Part shown: in pieces, positions 45,711 through 55,855 of the stretch
How the letters are laid out: every line of letters starts with the position of its first letter
Numbering within the stretch: position 1 is the first letter of the stretch
NCBI RefSeq assembly: GCF_024807615.1
Contig: NZ_JANUCJ010000005.1
Span: 186,001 to 250,000, forward strand
DNA from: Tsukamurella ocularis
GTDB taxonomy: Bacteria > Actinomycetota > Actinomycetes > Mycobacteriales > Mycobacteriaceae
Reading direction: 5' to 3'
DNA length: 64,000 nucleotides
Notes under the pieces: generated by a model
Told to the model about the DNA's origin: nothing
Seen by the model: the letters and a program-made list of their open reading frames with translations, nothing else
Databases searched by the model: none
Translations under genes and position numbers: made by a program

Positions 45711-47468
45711 ATGGCCTTCTCCGTCCAGATGCCGGCACTCGGCGAGAGCGTCACCGAAGGCACCGTCACCCGGTGGCTCAAGCAGGAGGGCGACACGATC
45801 ACCGTCGACGAGCCCCTGCTCGAGGTCTCGACCGACAAGGTCGACACCGAGATCCCGGCTCCGGCTTCGGGTGTGCTGCTGAAGATCCTGGCGCAGGAGG
45901 ACGACGTCGTCGAGGTCGGTGGCGATCTCGCCACCATCGGCGAGGCGGGCGAGTCCGCCCCCGCGGAGTCCACCCCTGCCCCCGCCGCCGAGCCCGAGCC
46001 GGCCCCCGCGGCCGCCGCTCCGGCCGAGCCCGCCGCTCCTGCGGCTCCGGCAGCCCCCGCGGCGCCTGCGGCTCCCGCCGCGCCCGCGTCGGGCACCGAG
46101 GTGACGATGCCCGAGCTGGGCGAGTCCGTCACCGAGGGCACCGTCACGCGCTGGCTCAAGAGCGTCGGCGACGAGATCGCCGTGGACGAGCCGCTGCTCG
46201 AGGTCTCCACCGACAAGGTCGACACGGAGATCCCGTCGCCCGTCGCCGGCACGCTGCTCGAGATCAAGGCGAACGAGGACGACGTCATCGCCGTGGGTGG
46301 CGCGCTCGCCGTCGTCGGCTCCGGCGCCCCCGCGGCATCGGCCGCGCCCGCCGCCCCGGCACCGGCTCCCGAGCCCACCCCGGCTCCCGCCGCTCCGGCC
46401 GCCCCCGCCGCCCCGGCTCCCGCGCCGACCCCCGCTCCTGCTGCGGCCGCTCCCGCGGCCCCGGCTGCTCCGGCCGCCCCCGCGGCGCCCGCCGCCCCGG
46501 CGGCTTCGTCATCGGATTCGACGCCGTACGTCACCCCGCTGGTGCGCAAGTTGGCCGCGGAGAACAACGTGGACCTGAACGCGGTCAAGGGCACCGGCGT
46601 CGGTGGCCGCATCCGCAAGCAGGACGTGCTGGCCGCAGCCGAGGCCGCCAAGGCCCCCGCCGCTCCGGCTGCTGCCGCCGCCCCCACGACCGCCGCGGCT
46701 CCGGCACCGTCGGCCCCGAAGGGCGCCCGCCCCGAGCTGGCGGCGCTCCGCGGCACCTCGCAGAAGACCAACCGCATCCGCCAGATCACCGCGAAGGTCA
46801 CCCGGGAGTCGCTGCAGGGTTCCGCGCAGCTGACCCAGGTCTTCGAGGTCGACTTCTCCAAGATCGTGGCGCTGCGTGCGCAGGCGAAGGCCGCGTTCAA
46901 GGCGAACGAGGGCGTCAACCTGACCTACTTGCCCTTCATCGCCAAGGCGGTCATCGAGGCGCTCAAGGTGCACCCGAACGTCAACGCGTCGATCAGCGAC
47001 GATTTCAAGGAGATCACCTACCACGGTGTGGTGAACCTGGGCATCGCCGTCGACACCCCGCAGGGCCTGCTCTCGCCGGTGATCAAGAACGCCGACGACC
47101 TGTCGCTGGCCGGGCTGGCCCGCGCGATCGTCGACCTGGCCGAGCGCACCCGCAACAGCGGCCTCAAGCCCGACGAGCTGTCCGGCGGCACGTTCACCAT
47201 CACCAACATCGGTAGCGAGGGCGCGCTCTTCGACACCCCGATCCTGGTCCCGCCGCAGGCGGCGATGCTGGGCACCGGCGCGATCGTCAAGCGCCCGGTG
47301 GTGGTCAAGGACGCCGCGGGCACCGAGTCCATCGGCATCCACCCGATGGCCTTCCTGCCGCTGACCTACGATCACCGCCTCATCGACGGTGCCGACGCGG
47401 GCCGCTTCCTCACGACGGTCAAGCACCGTCTCGAGGAGGGCGCGTTCGAGGCGGATCTGGGCCTGTAA
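45711..47468 (+). CDS. dlaT: Dihydrolipoamide acyltransferase (E2), two lipoyl domains
   Basis: 585 residues. Two lipoyl domains (about 1-75 and 125-200) each carry [11 protein letters not shown] with the lipoylated lysine. Long Ala/Pro linkers separate them from an E3/E1-binding domain ([34 protein letters not shown]) and the catalytic domain, which ends in [15 protein letters not shown] (the H-x3-D active site). It serves pyruvate and/or 2-oxoglutarate dehydrogenase complexes; in M. tuberculosis the orthologue also works in peroxide defence. Strong ribosome sites (GAGGAG, AGAGGAA) precede the ATG. LipB and LipA downstream supply the cofactor. Confidence 0.95.
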   Translation: MAFSVQMPALGESVTEGTVTRWLKQEGDTITVDEPLLEVSTDKVDTEIPAPASGVLLKILAQEDDVVEVGGDLATIGEAGESAPAESTPAPAAEPEPAPAAAAPAEPAAPAAPAAPAAPAAPAAPASGTEVTMPELGESVTEGTVTRWLKSVGDEIAVDEPLLEVSTDKVDTEIPSPVAGTLLEIKANEDDVIAVGGALAVVGSGAPAASAAPAAPAPAPEPTPAPAAPAAPAAPAPAPTPAPAAAAPAAPAAPAAPAAPAAPAASSSDSTPYVTPLVRKLAAENNVDLNAVKGTGVGGRIRKQDVLAAAEAAKAPAAPAAAAAPTTAAAPAPSAPKGARPELAALRGTSQKTNRIRQITAKVTRESLQGSAQLTQVFEVDFSKIVALRAQAKAAFKANEGVNLTYLPFIAKAVIEALKVHPNVNASISDDFKEITYHGVVNLGIAVDTPQGLLSPVIKNADDLSLAGLARAIVDLAERTRNSGLKPDELSGGTFTITNIGSEGALFDTPILVPPQAAMLGTGAIVKRPVVVKDAAGTESIGIHPMAFLPLTYDHRLIDGADAGRFLTTVKHRLEEGAFEADLGL

Positions 47469-47489
47469 TCCCCGGAACCACCCGATCTC

Positions 47490-48398
47490 ATGGAACGACG
47501 GGTTGCCCTCGCCGGATCGTCGGGGCTCATCGGCACTGCGGTGTCGCGAGCCCTGACGCGGCGGGGCGACACCGTCGTTCCGCTCGTTCGGGGTGATTCG
47601 GCGCGCGGGCTCCCCTGGGATCCGGCGCGCGGCGAGGTCCCCGACCTGGCCGGGTTCGACGCCGTGATCGCCCTGAACGGCTCGGCCATCGCGGGCCGTC
47701 GGTGGACCGGCGCGGTGAAGCAGGACCTGCGCGACTCGAGGATCGAATCCTCCGCGGCGCTGGCCGAAGCGACCGCGCGCGACGGCGTGCCGGTGTTCTT
47801 GGGCGCGAGCGCGATCGGCGTCTACGGCGACGCGAGCGAGACCGAGTGCTTCGACGGACCGAACGGTACCCCGCCGGGTTCGGGCTTCCTCGCGAGCCTC
47901 TGCGTCGAGTGGGAGGCCGCCGCTGGTCCTGCGCGCGCCGGGGGCGTCACGGTGGCGCACCTGCGCTTCGGGCACGTCCTCTCCGCGGCCGGAGACCTCC
48001 TGCCCGTGCTGCGTCGCGTCTACCGCCTCGGATTGGGCGGCCGCCTCGGCAGCGGCCACCAGTGGATGTCGTGGATCTCGCGCGACGACGCCGCCCGCGC
48101 CGTCCTGCACGTGCTCGACGGTGCCCTTGCCGGCACGATCTCCGGGCCCGTCAACGTCGTCGCGCCGGCGCCCGTGCGGCAGCAGGCCTTCAGCGAGGCG
48201 CTCGGCCGCGAGGTGCACCGCCCCGCGCGCTGGGTGGTACCCCGGATCGCCCTGCGCACCGCAGTCGGCGAGATCGCCGACGAGGGCCTGCTCACGTCGC
48301 AGCGCGCCGTCCCGCGCGTGCTCCACGAGAGCGGATTCCGGTTCGCGCACACCACACTTCCCGCCGCACTCGCCGCGGCCATGGCGGACGAGGCGTAG
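47490..48398 (+). CDS. TIGR01777-type epimerase/SDR protein (SDR39U1-like)
   Basis: 302 residues of the extended SDR family: [30 protein letters not shown] is the nucleotide loop; [29 protein letters not shown] and the C-terminal helices ([25 protein letters not shown]) match the TIGR01777 group. The usual Tyr-x3-Lys is not clear. It is found beside lipB and dlaT throughout Mycobacteriales (Rv2216). Function unknown. It follows dlaT by 21 bp and is probably co-transcribed. Confidence 0.88.
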   Translation: MERRVALAGSSGLIGTAVSRALTRRGDTVVPLVRGDSARGLPWDPARGEVPDLAGFDAVIALNGSAIAGRRWTGAVKQDLRDSRIESSAALAEATARDGVPVFLGASAIGVYGDASETECFDGPNGTPPGSGFLASLCVEWEAAAGPARAGGVTVAHLRFGHVLSAAGDLLPVLRRVYRLGLGGRLGSGHQWMSWISRDDAARAVLHVLDGALAGTISGPVNVVAPAPVRQQAFSEALGREVHRPARWVVPRIALRTAVGEIADEGLLTSQRAVPRVLHESGFRFAHTTLPAALAAAMADEA

Positions 48399-48401
48399 CG
48401 T
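48396..48401 (+). promoter_or_regulatory. lipB: -10-like hexamer for lipB (leaderless)
   Basis: TAGCGT seven bases before ATG 48409; it overlaps the preceding stop codon. Confidence 0.5.
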
Positions 48402-48408
48402 CGAGGGC

Positions 48409-49110
48409 ATGCCCGCACGCTCCGCCCGCGCCGATTCCGCTCCGATCGTGGTCGAGGACCTCGGCACCATCGGCTATCAGGAGGCCTTCGATCTCCAGCA
48501 CGACCTCGCGAACCAGCGCGCCGACGGCGCCATCGGCGACCGGCTGCTCCTCCTCGAGCACCCGCCCACGTTCACCGCGGGCAAGCGCACCGAGCCGCAG
48601 GACCTGCCGACGGACGGCAGCACCGTCATCGACGTGGACCGCGGCGGAAAGATCACCTGGCACGGCCCGGGCCAGCTGGTCGGCTACCCGATCATCAAGC
48701 TGGGCTCCGCGATGGACGTCGTCGACTACGTCCGCCGGATCGAGCAGGCGCTCATCGAGGTCTGCCGGGGCCTCGGGCTCGCGGTCGGCCGGGTCGAGGG
48801 CCGCTCGGGCGTGTGGTTCCCCGCCGACGGTGCGCGCCCCGAGCGCAAGGTGGGCGCCATCGGTATCCGGGTCGCGCGGGGCGTCACCCTGCACGGCTTC
48901 GCACTCAACTGCGACAACACGCTCGGCGGCTTCGAAGCGATCATCCCCTGCGGCATCCCCGACGCGGGCGTGACCACTCTGAGCTCCGAGCTGGGCCGTG
49001 ACGTCACCGTCGGCGAGGTGCGCGATGCCGTCGTCGACGCGGTCCAGCGCGCGCTCGACGGCGACCTCCCCGTCACCGACGAGACCCTGCACGTCGCCGA
49101 TCACGCCTGA
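48409..49110 (+). CDS. lipB: Octanoyl-[acyl-carrier-protein]:protein octanoyltransferase
   Basis: 233 residues. LipB marks are [21 protein letters not shown], the [18 protein letters not shown] segment, [21 protein letters not shown] with the catalytic Lys, and [14 protein letters not shown] with the acyl-cysteine. It transfers octanoate from ACP to lipoyl domains such as those of DlaT. The next gene on the plus strand for this pathway, lipA, is 4.9 kb further on because an HxlR-MmpL-MFS insertion separates them; in M. tuberculosis they are adjacent. Confidence 0.95.
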   Translation: MPARSARADSAPIVVEDLGTIGYQEAFDLQHDLANQRADGAIGDRLLLLEHPPTFTAGKRTEPQDLPTDGSTVIDVDRGGKITWHGPGQLVGYPIIKLGSAMDVVDYVRRIEQALIEVCRGLGLAVGRVEGRSGVWFPADGARPERKVGAIGIRVARGVTLHGFALNCDNTLGGFEAIIPCGIPDAGVTTLSSELGRDVTVGEVRDAVVDAVQRALDGDLPVTDETLHVADHA

Positions 49111-49484
49111 TCGGCCGAGCCCTCCTCCACACCGTCCCGGACGCCCTTCGCCCACGTCTTGGCCCACAGCTCCAGCGGGCCCAGGGCGATGAGCAGGGCC
49201 TTGCCCTGGTAACTGAGGCGGTAGGCACCGTCGGACGTCTGCGCCACGATGTGCGCCGCAGTGAGTTCCGAAAGGCGCTGCGAAAGCGTGCTCGACGAGA
49301 TGCCCTCGATCTCGTTGCGCAGGTCGGAGAACCGCGACTTCCCGAACCGCAGCTCCCACACGATCCGCAGCGCCCACCGCCGGCCGAACAGGTCGAGCGC
49401 GGCCATCATCGGCCGCCCGGTGTCCGAACCTCGGACGGGCCGCCCGGGTAGCGGGCGGTCGACGTCCCGGTCGTTGTGACCCAT
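49101..49484 (-). CDS. HxlR-family transcriptional regulator
   Basis: 127 residues, winged helix. [48 protein letters not shown] is the HxlR core. The N-terminal cysteine found in formaldehyde- or quinone-sensing members is absent, so it must sense something else. GGGGAG lies seven bases before ATG 49484. Its end overlaps the lipB end by 10 bp in convergent orientation. It diverges from the MmpL-like exporter and likely represses it. Confidence 0.88.
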   Translation of the reverse strand: MGHNDRDVDRPLPGRPVRGSDTGRPMMAALDLFGRRWALRIVWELRFGKSRFSDLRNEIEGISSSTLSQRLSELTAAHIVAQTSDGAYRLSYQGKALLIALGPLELWAKTWAKGVRDGVEEGSADQA

Positions 49485-49547
49485 GTCACTCCCCCTGCCG
49501 CTCTGCGGCGGAACCCACACCGAGAGGCTCTAGGCGTGCCTCGTCGA

Positions 49548-49577
49548 TAGAGATTACGGTTCACACCTATCAGTCTA
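49548..49577. promoter_or_regulatory. Imperfect inverted repeat between HxlR and MmpL genes
   Basis: TAGAGATTACGGT-TCAC-ACCTATCAGTCTA: the outer four and inner three positions of the 13-base arms match. A candidate HxlR operator in the 139-bp divergent gap; AT content rises here. Confidence 0.4.
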
Positions 49578-49623
49578 GTTCGATTTTTGGACCGCGGCCG
49601 GCTCTCTTCCGGCGGACCGGAAG

Positions 49624-52600
49624 GTGACCGTGATCGACGCCCATAGTAATTCCGCAGCGAAACAGCCCTTCTTCGCGCGGCTCGGCCGGCTCTGCGTGCG
49701 CTACGCCGCCTGGATCCTGCTGTTCTGGATCTCCGTCGCCGGTGTCCTCAACGTCGCGGTGCCGCAGCTCGAGGTCACGGTCCACAAGCACTCCGCGCCG
49801 TTCATCCCGGGCGACCTGCCCGGCGTCGACGGGCTGCGGGCGATGGCCGAGGAATTCGGCACCCCGTCGTCCACGGCGCAGGGCAACGTCATCATCAGCG
49901 CCGAGGGAAAGATCGGCCCGGAGCAGGAGCAGTACTACCGGGCGCTCACCACGGCACTCGAGGCCGACAAGGAACACGTCGCCTACGTCATCGACACGTT
50001 CGGCAAGCCGGCTGCACGCGAAGTGGGCCTGAGCCCCGACGGCAAGGCGATCAATCTGCTCGTCGCCGAGGTGGGCGACATCGGCTCCACCCGAGCGCAA
50101 TCGAGCACCGAGGCGATCCGCGCCACGATCCGCTCGATCCCGGCCCCGGCGGGCACGACCGTGGAGTTCACGGGCACCGCGCCGACCCTGTCGGACCTGT
50201 TCACCGCGATCGACGCCTCGCTGCTGGTGATCACCGCGGTCTCAGTGGTGCTCATCATGGCGCTGCTGCTCATCACCTACCGGTCGATCGGCGCGGCGAT
50301 GGTGCCGCTGCTGACCATCGGCCTGTCGCTCGCCGTCGCGCGGCCCATCGTCTCGCTGCTCGGCGAGCACGAAGTGATCCCCGTGTCCAACTTCTCCATC
50401 GCGATCATGACGGCCATGGTGCTCGGCGCCGCCACCGACTACGCGATCTTCGCCGTCGCCGGGTACCACGAAGCGCGCCGCGCAGGAGCCCCCTCCGAGG
50501 AGGCCGCGGTCGCCGCGTCGACGCGCGTCGGACGCATCATCGTCGCCTCCGCCCTCACCATCGCCGTGGCGAGCGGCGCGATGATCTTCTGCAAAGTCGG
50601 CATCTTCGTCACTGCCGGCCTGCCCACGACGATCTCGATCATCGTCACCTGCCTCATCGCGCTCACCCTGCCGCCCGCGCTGCTGCGCTTCCTGGGCGCG
50701 CGCGGCTGGGTCGAGCCGCGGCCCGGCACCGAGAAGCGCTGGCGCCGCACGGGTGCGAAGGTGATGCGCCGCGCGGTGCCGCTGTCGGCGGCCGCGCTCG
50801 TGGTGCTGCTCGCCGCCGCGGCGGTGCTGCCCAGCATGGTGATCGGCTTTGACGAGAACCGGATGCAGCTGCGGGCCACGGACTCCCGCAACGGCTACGA
50901 GACGGTGCAGGAGCACTGGGGCGTCAACGAGGCGGTGCCGGAGTTCCTGCTCATCCGCGCCGATCACGACATGCGCAACACCCACGACCTGGCGGCGCTC
51001 GAGGCCATCGCGATCGGGGTGTCGAACCTGCCGCAGGTCGCCTACGTCCGGTCGATCACCAGGCCCGACGGCAAGCCCATCCCCGAATCGGCGGTCGGCT
51101 ATCAGACGCAGCAGGTGGCGAACGGCCTCGGTGACGCGAGCCGGCAGCTCAAGGAGGCCTCACCGCAGCTCCAGGCGCTCGCCTCCGGCGTCGACCAGCT
51201 CAACGCCGGCGCGAGCGAGGCGTCGCGCCGGGTCCCGGAGCTCGTCGCGGGTACGCAGCGCGTGACCGGCCTCGCGTCGGGCGTGCTCGACGCGCTGACC
51301 TCCGCCCAGCAGGCGCTGGCGACCGCGAGCGGCGGCACCGTCGACGTGAACGCCGCGACCGCCCTGCTGCGCAGCGCCGTCGCCACCCTGACCACCGCCG
51401 CCGACGCCGTGCGGACCGCGCAACGGCAGAACGCCGGGATCGGCGACGTCTTCGGCCCGCTGGTCGGCCCCGCCTCCCCCGCCTGCACCGCCGACGTGAA
51501 CTGCACAGCCGCGCGCCGGGCCTTCGCCGAACTCGATCGCGCGACGTCCGGGCGGGCCTCGTCGGCGGTCCGCGCCGCCACAGTCGTGCTGCCCGCAGGT
51601 ACGACGGATCGCGCAGCGACCGCGCTCGCCCAGGCCGACGACGCCCTCGCTCGCCTGCAGGGTCTCCTCACGGGCCTCGGCGCGCTCAGCCCGGAACAGG
51701 TCAAGGGCCAGCTCGCCGAGCTCAATGCGGGCGTCACCCAGCTCTCCACCGGCCTCTCTCAGCTCAGCACGGGCCTGGGACAGGTAAAGACGGGTACCGA
51801 TCAGGTGGTGGAGATGACGGGCCGCCTCCAAGAGGGCCTCGGCACCGCGACGGACTACCTCACCGGGCTCAGCTCCGGCACCACCGAAGGCCCGGGCCGC
51901 GGCTTCTACCTGCCCGCGCAGGGGCTGCAGTCGGACCGCTTCGTCGACGGCTCGCGAGTGCTCATGTCGCCGGACGGCCGGTCCGCCCGCATGCTCGTGG
52001 TGTGGGGCATCAACCCGTACTCGGACGAGGCCCTGAACACCTCCGCCTCGATCCCCGACGCCGCGCGCGCCGCGGCGAAGGGAACGGTGCTCGAACCCGC
52101 CACGATGGACGGCTTCGGCCTCGCGTCGATCTCGGCGCAGATGCGCGAGCAGGTGCTGCGCGACTTCCTGCTCTTCGGCCTGGTCGCCGTGATCGGCGTC
52201 TTCCTGGTGCTGCTGGTGTTGCTCCGCGCGGTGATCGCGGCGGCGCTCATGGTCGCCACCGTGGTGCTGTCCTTCGCCGCCGCGGCGGGCGCGTCGGTGC
52301 TCCTCTGGCAGCACGGGCTCGGCATCCCCGTCGACTGGTCGGTGCTGCCGATCGCCTTCATGGCGCTGGTCGCGGTGGGCGCCGACTACAGCATGCTGTT
52401 CGCGGACCGCATCCGCGAGGAGGCCGCCGGGGATTCGACGGTGCGCGGCGTGCTCCGCGCGTTCGGCACCACGGGCAGCGTGATCACCACCGCCGGGCTG
52501 GTCTTCGCGATCACCATGTTCGCGCTGATGAGCGGCAGCGTGATCAACCTGCTCCAGATCGGCTCGACCATCGGCATCGGCCTCCTGATCGACATCGTGG

Positions 52601-52674
52601 TGGTGCGCACGGTGTTCGTGCCCGCCGCGATCACAGCGCTCGGCGACCGCGTGTGGTGGCCGTCGAAACCCTGA
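49624..52674 (+). CDS. MmpL/RND-family membrane exporter
   Basis: 1016 residues. Helix 1 is at about 27-47; helices 2-6 at about 200-345 include the family motif TAMVLGAATDYAIFAVAGYHEARRAG (proton relay Asp-Tyr pair); helices 7-12 at about 840-1005 include the matching VAVGADYSMLFADRIREEA. Between them a long outer region holds a heptad-like coiled coil (LSTGLSQLSTGLGQVKTG) as in MmpL and YhgE-like proteins. It probably exports lipids or drugs with proton force. Regulated by the divergent HxlR gene. GGAAGG lies just ahead of the GTG; a second GTG two codons on is also possible. Confidence 0.92.
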   Translation: MTVIDAHSNSAAKQPFFARLGRLCVRYAAWILLFWISVAGVLNVAVPQLEVTVHKHSAPFIPGDLPGVDGLRAMAEEFGTPSSTAQGNVIISAEGKIGPEQEQYYRALTTALEADKEHVAYVIDTFGKPAAREVGLSPDGKAINLLVAEVGDIGSTRAQSSTEAIRATIRSIPAPAGTTVEFTGTAPTLSDLFTAIDASLLVITAVSVVLIMALLLITYRSIGAAMVPLLTIGLSLAVARPIVSLLGEHEVIPVSNFSIAIMTAMVLGAATDYAIFAVAGYHEARRAGAPSEEAAVAASTRVGRIIVASALTIAVASGAMIFCKVGIFVTAGLPTTISIIVTCLIALTLPPALLRFLGARGWVEPRPGTEKRWRRTGAKVMRRAVPLSAAALVVLLAAAAVLPSMVIGFDENRMQLRATDSRNGYETVQEHWGVNEAVPEFLLIRADHDMRNTHDLAALEAIAIGVSNLPQVAYVRSITRPDGKPIPESAVGYQTQQVANGLGDASRQLKEASPQLQALASGVDQLNAGASEASRRVPELVAGTQRVTGLASGVLDALTSAQQALATASGGTVDVNAATALLRSAVATLTTAADAVRTAQRQNAGIGDVFGPLVGPASPACTADVNCTAARRAFAELDRATSGRASSAVRAATVVLPAGTTDRAATALAQADDALARLQGLLTGLGALSPEQVKGQLAELNAGVTQLSTGLSQLSTGLGQVKTGTDQVVEMTGRLQEGLGTATDYLTGLSSGTTEGPGRGFYLPAQGLQSDRFVDGSRVLMSPDGRSARMLVVWGINPYSDEALNTSASIPDAARAAAKGTVLEPATMDGFGLASISAQMREQVLRDFLLFGLVAVIGVFLVLLVLLRAVIAAALMVATVVLSFAAAAGASVLLWQHGLGIPVDWSVLPIAFMALVAVGADYSMLFADRIREEAAGDSTVRGVLRAFGTTGSVITTAGLVFAITMFALMSGSVINLLQIGSTIGIGLLIDIVVVRTVFVPAAITALGDRVWWPSKP

Positions 52675-52693
52675 CGGGACCGTCCCGGGTCAG

Positions 52694-53875
52694 CTAGGCC
52701 CGGGACGGCGCGGCGCCGAGGCGCACGGAGGCGAAGCACAAGAGCGCGGCCGCCACGGCGAACGCGGTCGCCGTGGCGGCGAACCACGGGCCACCCACCA
52801 CCAGCGCGCCCAGCACCGACGTGCCGGTCGCGACCCCGGCGTTCGTGCACGCGTTGTTCCAGCCGAGCACGGCGGCACGGTTGTCGGGGTCAGCAGACGA
52901 AAGGTAGGTCTGCTGCGCGGAGAAGAAGGCCCCACCGCCCGCGCACCACACCGCCACGGCCGCGATGACCACCGCGGGGACGGTCGCCGTCGTGGCGACT
53001 GCGACCCCCGCGGCGACGACCAGAGCGGCACCGGCCGGCACCCACGCCGGGTGCACGCCGCGACCGGCGAGCCGGTCGACGAGCACGCCCGTACTGACGG
53101 ACCCGGCCATCGAGCCGATCCCGACCACGAGGCCCACCAGGCCCAGCGCGGTGAGGCCGTAGCCGAACCGCTGGGAGAGGAGAACGCCGACGTAGGTGTA
53201 TGCGCCGAGCCGCCCCGCCTGGAGTAGCAGCGACGACGAGAAGGCCAGCGCGATCCGCCGGTCGCGCCAGGGTGCGAACAGGCCGCCCCGGTCAGGGCCG
53301 GGAGCGGACGGGCCTGCTGACGGCAGGCGCAGAGCCGTCATCGCGGCCACCGCCAACATCGGCACGCCGATCAGCAGGTACGGCGCGCGCCACCCGAGCC
53401 CCGTCGCCAGGAGCGCGCCCAGCGGTACGCCCAGCACCTGGCCGCCGGCGTACGCGGCCGCGCCCAGCGAGACCGCCCGGCCGCGCTCCGCGGGCGCGGC
53501 GTACTCGGCGAGGTACGCCCAGATCGACGGTGCGCCGAGGGCCGCGCCGAGGCCGGAGAGCGCACGGGCCGCGACGAGCAGCTCCAGGGACGGCGCGAGG
53601 TAGCTGAGGACGTCCGCCACCGCGAAGACCGCCATCCCGGCGGCGATCGCGTGCCGCCGCGCGAGCCGGTCCGAGAGCCTGCCGAAGAGGGGCCCGGTGA
53701 CGGCGTAGCAGAGGACGTAGGCGGTGACGACGTTGCCCGCGGCGCCGGTCGACGCGTCGAAGGCGCGCGCGATGTCGGGCAGCAGCGGCGCGACGAGGTT
53801 CATCTCGGCGCCCATGAGGAAGAACACCAGGTAGAGCACAACGAACGTGCCCCACGGGGTCCGCCCCAGCGTCAT
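52694..53875 (-). CDS. Major facilitator superfamily exporter
   Basis: 393 residues, twelve membrane helices. GRLSDRLARRHAIAAG is the MFS loop 2-3 motif; ARALSGLGAALGAPSIWAYLAEY and GAAAYAGGQVLGVPLGALLA (motif C-like) point to the drug/sugar efflux DHA1 or AraJ-like group. It converges with the MmpL-like gene. AGGAGGTG sits six bases before the ATG at 53875. The substrate is unknown. Confidence 0.9.
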   Translation of the reverse strand: MTLGRTPWGTFVVLYLVFFLMGAEMNLVAPLLPDIARAFDASTGAAGNVVTAYVLCYAVTGPLFGRLSDRLARRHAIAAGMAVFAVADVLSYLAPSLELLVAARALSGLGAALGAPSIWAYLAEYAAPAERGRAVSLGAAAYAGGQVLGVPLGALLATGLGWRAPYLLIGVPMLAVAAMTALRLPSAGPSAPGPDRGGLFAPWRDRRIALAFSSSLLLQAGRLGAYTYVGVLLSQRFGYGLTALGLVGLVVGIGSMAGSVSTGVLVDRLAGRGVHPAWVPAGAALVVAAGVAVATTATVPAVVIAAVAVWCAGGGAFFSAQQTYLSSADPDNRAAVLGWNNACTNAGVATGTSVLGALVVGGPWFAATATAFAVAAALLCFASVRLGAAPSRA

Positions 53876-53898
53876 CTCCGCACCTCCTGCCCGAGTCA

Positions 53899-53918
53899 GA
53901 TTAGATGATCGAATAATC
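53899..53918. promoter_or_regulatory. Candidate operator upstream of the MFS gene
   Basis: GATTA and TAATC arms 10 bases apart around an AT-rich core (GATGATCGAA), 23 bp upstream of the MFS start. Short arms; could bind an unlinked MarR- or GntR-type regulator. Confidence 0.35.
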
Positions 53919-53968
53919 AAGGTCGACGAGGCGTGACCCGCGCCACCGTCGGCTCGCGCGGCCGGGCG

Positions 53969-53974
53969 TAGCAT
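53969..53974 (+). promoter_or_regulatory. lipA: -10 for lipA (leaderless)
   Basis: TAGCAT seven bases before GTG 53982. An in-frame ATG at 53973 overlaps this hexamer and is therefore unlikely to be the start. Confidence 0.55.
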
Positions 53975-53981
53975 GGATCGA

Positions 53982-55001
53982 GTGAGTACCCCGGAGAACC
54001 CCCGCAAGCTACTCCGCCTCGAGGTCCGTAACGCACAGACCCCGATCGAGCGCAAGCCGAACTGGATCCGCACGCGCGCGAAGATGGGCCCTGAATTCAC
54101 CGAGCTCAAGGGCCTCGTCAAGCGTGAGGGCCTCCACACGGTGTGCGAGGAGGCGGGCTGCCCCAACATCTACGAATGCTGGGAGGACCGCGAGGCCACC
54201 TTCCTCATCGGCGGTGAGCAATGCACCCGCCGCTGCGACTTCTGCCAGATCGACACGGGCAAGCCCGCGGAGCTGGATCGGGACGAGCCGCGCCGCGTCG
54301 CCGAGTCGGTGCAGGCGATGGGCCTGCGCTACTCCACCATCACGGGCGTCGCTCGCGACGACCTGCCGGACGAGGGCGTGTGGCTGTACGCCGAGACGGT
54401 GCGCCAGATCCACGCGCTGAACCCGAACACAGGCGTCGAGAACCTGATCCCCGACTTCCACGCCAAGCCGGAGCTGTTGGCCGAGGTCTTCGAGTCGCGC
54501 CCCGAGGTGCTGGCCCACAACCTGGAGACAGTGCCGCGCATCTTCAAGCGGATCCGTCCGGCGTTCCGGTACGACCGCTCGCTCGACGTGATCCGCCAGG
54601 CTCGCGACTTCGGCCTGGTCACCAAGTCGAATCTCATCCTCGGCATGGGAGAGACCCCCGAGGAGGTCACGGAGGCGATGCGCGACCTGCACGATGCGGG
54701 CTGCGACATCATCACCATCACGCAGTACCTGCGCCCGTCGCCGCGGCACCACCCCGTGGAGCGGTGGGTCAAGCCCGAGGAGTTCGTCGAGCACACCGCC
54801 GCCGCCGAGGAGATGGGCTTCGCCGGTGTCATGGCCGGACCGCTCGTGCGCTCGTCGTACCGCGCGGGCAAGCTCTACGCGAAGGCGATGGCGCACCACG
54901 GCCGGCCCATCCCGGAGAACATGGCGCACCTGACCGCCGAGGGTGATGCGGCGCAGGAGGCCACCTCGGTGCTGAGCCGGATGGCCGCCGCCGCGAAGTA
55001 G
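53982..55001 (+). CDS. lipA: Lipoyl synthase
   Basis: 339 residues (GTG start; three more if the ATG at 53973 is used). Radical-SAM enzyme that inserts two sulfurs into octanoyl groups. Counting from the ATG at 53973, the auxiliary cluster cysteines are C58, C63 and C69 ([12 protein letters not shown]) and the radical-SAM cysteines C84, C88 and C91 (CTRRCDFC); the C-terminal RSSYRAGK serine of LipA is present. It completes the lipoyl cofactor begun by LipB. The Rieske and LipA clusters both need the HesB-type carrier nearby. The GTG start is chosen from the -10 spacing. Confidence 0.96.
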   Translation: MSTPENPRKLLRLEVRNAQTPIERKPNWIRTRAKMGPEFTELKGLVKREGLHTVCEEAGCPNIYECWEDREATFLIGGEQCTRRCDFCQIDTGKPAELDRDEPRRVAESVQAMGLRYSTITGVARDDLPDEGVWLYAETVRQIHALNPNTGVENLIPDFHAKPELLAEVFESRPEVLAHNLETVPRIFKRIRPAFRYDRSLDVIRQARDFGLVTKSNLILGMGETPEEVTEAMRDLHDAGCDIITITQYLRPSPRHHPVERWVKPEEFVEHTAAAEEMGFAGVMAGPLVRSSYRAGKLYAKAMAHHGRPIPENMAHLTAEGDAAQEATSVLSRMAAAAK

Positions 55002-55027
55002 CGGTTCGGCGTGAAGTAGTCGCACAT

Positions 55028-55033
55028 TAAGCT
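55028..55033 (+). promoter_or_regulatory. -10-like hexamer for the DUF4191 gene
   Basis: TAAGCT seven bases before ATG 55041. The bases between are GGGGGAC, which could also act as a ribosome site if transcription comes from lipA. Confidence 0.4.
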
Positions 55034-55040
55034 GGGGGAC

Positions 55041-55802
55041 ATGGCACAGGACAAGGCAGCCGCCGACAAGCTCAAGGCGCAGAAGGCCGAGGCGAAGCGC
55101 GTTCGCAGGGCCGCTTCGAAGGACCGCCGCAAGCAGATGTGGCAGGCGTTCCAGATGCAGCGCAAGGAAGACAAGGCGCTGGTACCGATCATGGTCGGCG
55201 TCTTCGTCGCGGCGGTGGCGCTCTCGCTGGTGATCGGCTACTTCGCCGGCACGTGGTGGATGTTCCTCATCCTCGGCGTGCTGCTCGGCGCTCTCGGCGC
55301 GTTCATCGTCTTCACCCGCCGCCTGGAGCGCAGCGTGTACACGAAGAACGAGGGCCAGGTCGGCGCCGCCGGCTGGGCGCTCGACAACATGCGCGGCTCG
55401 TGGCGCGTGACGCAGGCCGTCGCCCGCACCACCCACGCCGACGCGGTGCACCGCGTGATCGGCAAGCCCGGCGTGATCCTTGTGGCCGAGGGCAACGAGG
55501 GCCGGATCAAAGGCCTGCTCGCGCAAGAGAAGAAGAAGACGGCCCGAGTGGTGGGGCAGACCCCGATCTACGAGTTCACCGTGGGCAACGAGGAGGGGCA
55601 GGTCCCGCTCCGAAAACTGCAGCGGTCCCTGAACAAGCTCCCGTCGAACATCAACGGCAAGAAGATCGACGAGCTGGAGGGCCGGCTCGCGGCGCTCTCC
55701 ACCCGTACAGGCGGCGCGCAGATGCCGCGCGGGCCGCTGCCGCAGGGTGCGAAGATGCGCAGCGTGCAGCGCACCGTCCGGCGCAAGACCGGCTCGAACT
55801 GA
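55041..55802 (+). CDS. DUF4191 membrane protein (Rv2219-like)
   Basis: 253 residues. A highly basic first 45 residues (KAEAKRVRRAASKDRRKQMWQAF) precede two membrane helices (VPIMVGVFVAAVALSLVIGYF and WWMFLILGVLLGALGAFIVF), then a soluble half with RLERSVYTKNEGQVGAAGWALDNMRGSWRV and a basic tail. This order is constant in DUF4191. Function unknown. It follows lipA and precedes glnA1, as in M. tuberculosis. Confidence 0.88.
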   Translation: MAQDKAAADKLKAQKAEAKRVRRAASKDRRKQMWQAFQMQRKEDKALVPIMVGVFVAAVALSLVIGYFAGTWWMFLILGVLLGALGAFIVFTRRLERSVYTKNEGQVGAAGWALDNMRGSWRVTQAVARTTHADAVHRVIGKPGVILVAEGNEGRIKGLLAQEKKKTARVVGQTPIYEFTVGNEEGQVPLRKLQRSLNKLPSNINGKKIDELEGRLAALSTRTGGAQMPRGPLPQGAKMRSVQRTVRRKTGSN

Positions 55803-55855
55803 CCGCCCTCGGGGCCCGCTACGGCGGGCCCTGAGTCGTCAGCGGGCCTGCGTCG

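Noticed and set aside
45960-46700. Repetitive Ala/Pro-coding GC-rich stretches in dlaT considered as a DNA repeat or CRISPR-like array
   Set aside because: They code in frame for flexible linkers between lipoyl, binding and catalytic domains; spacing is irregular and there are no unique spacers.
53973-53981. ATG 53973 as the lipA start
   Set aside because: It overlaps the -10-like TAGCAT; GTG 53982 is seven bases downstream. Not excluded, but less likely.
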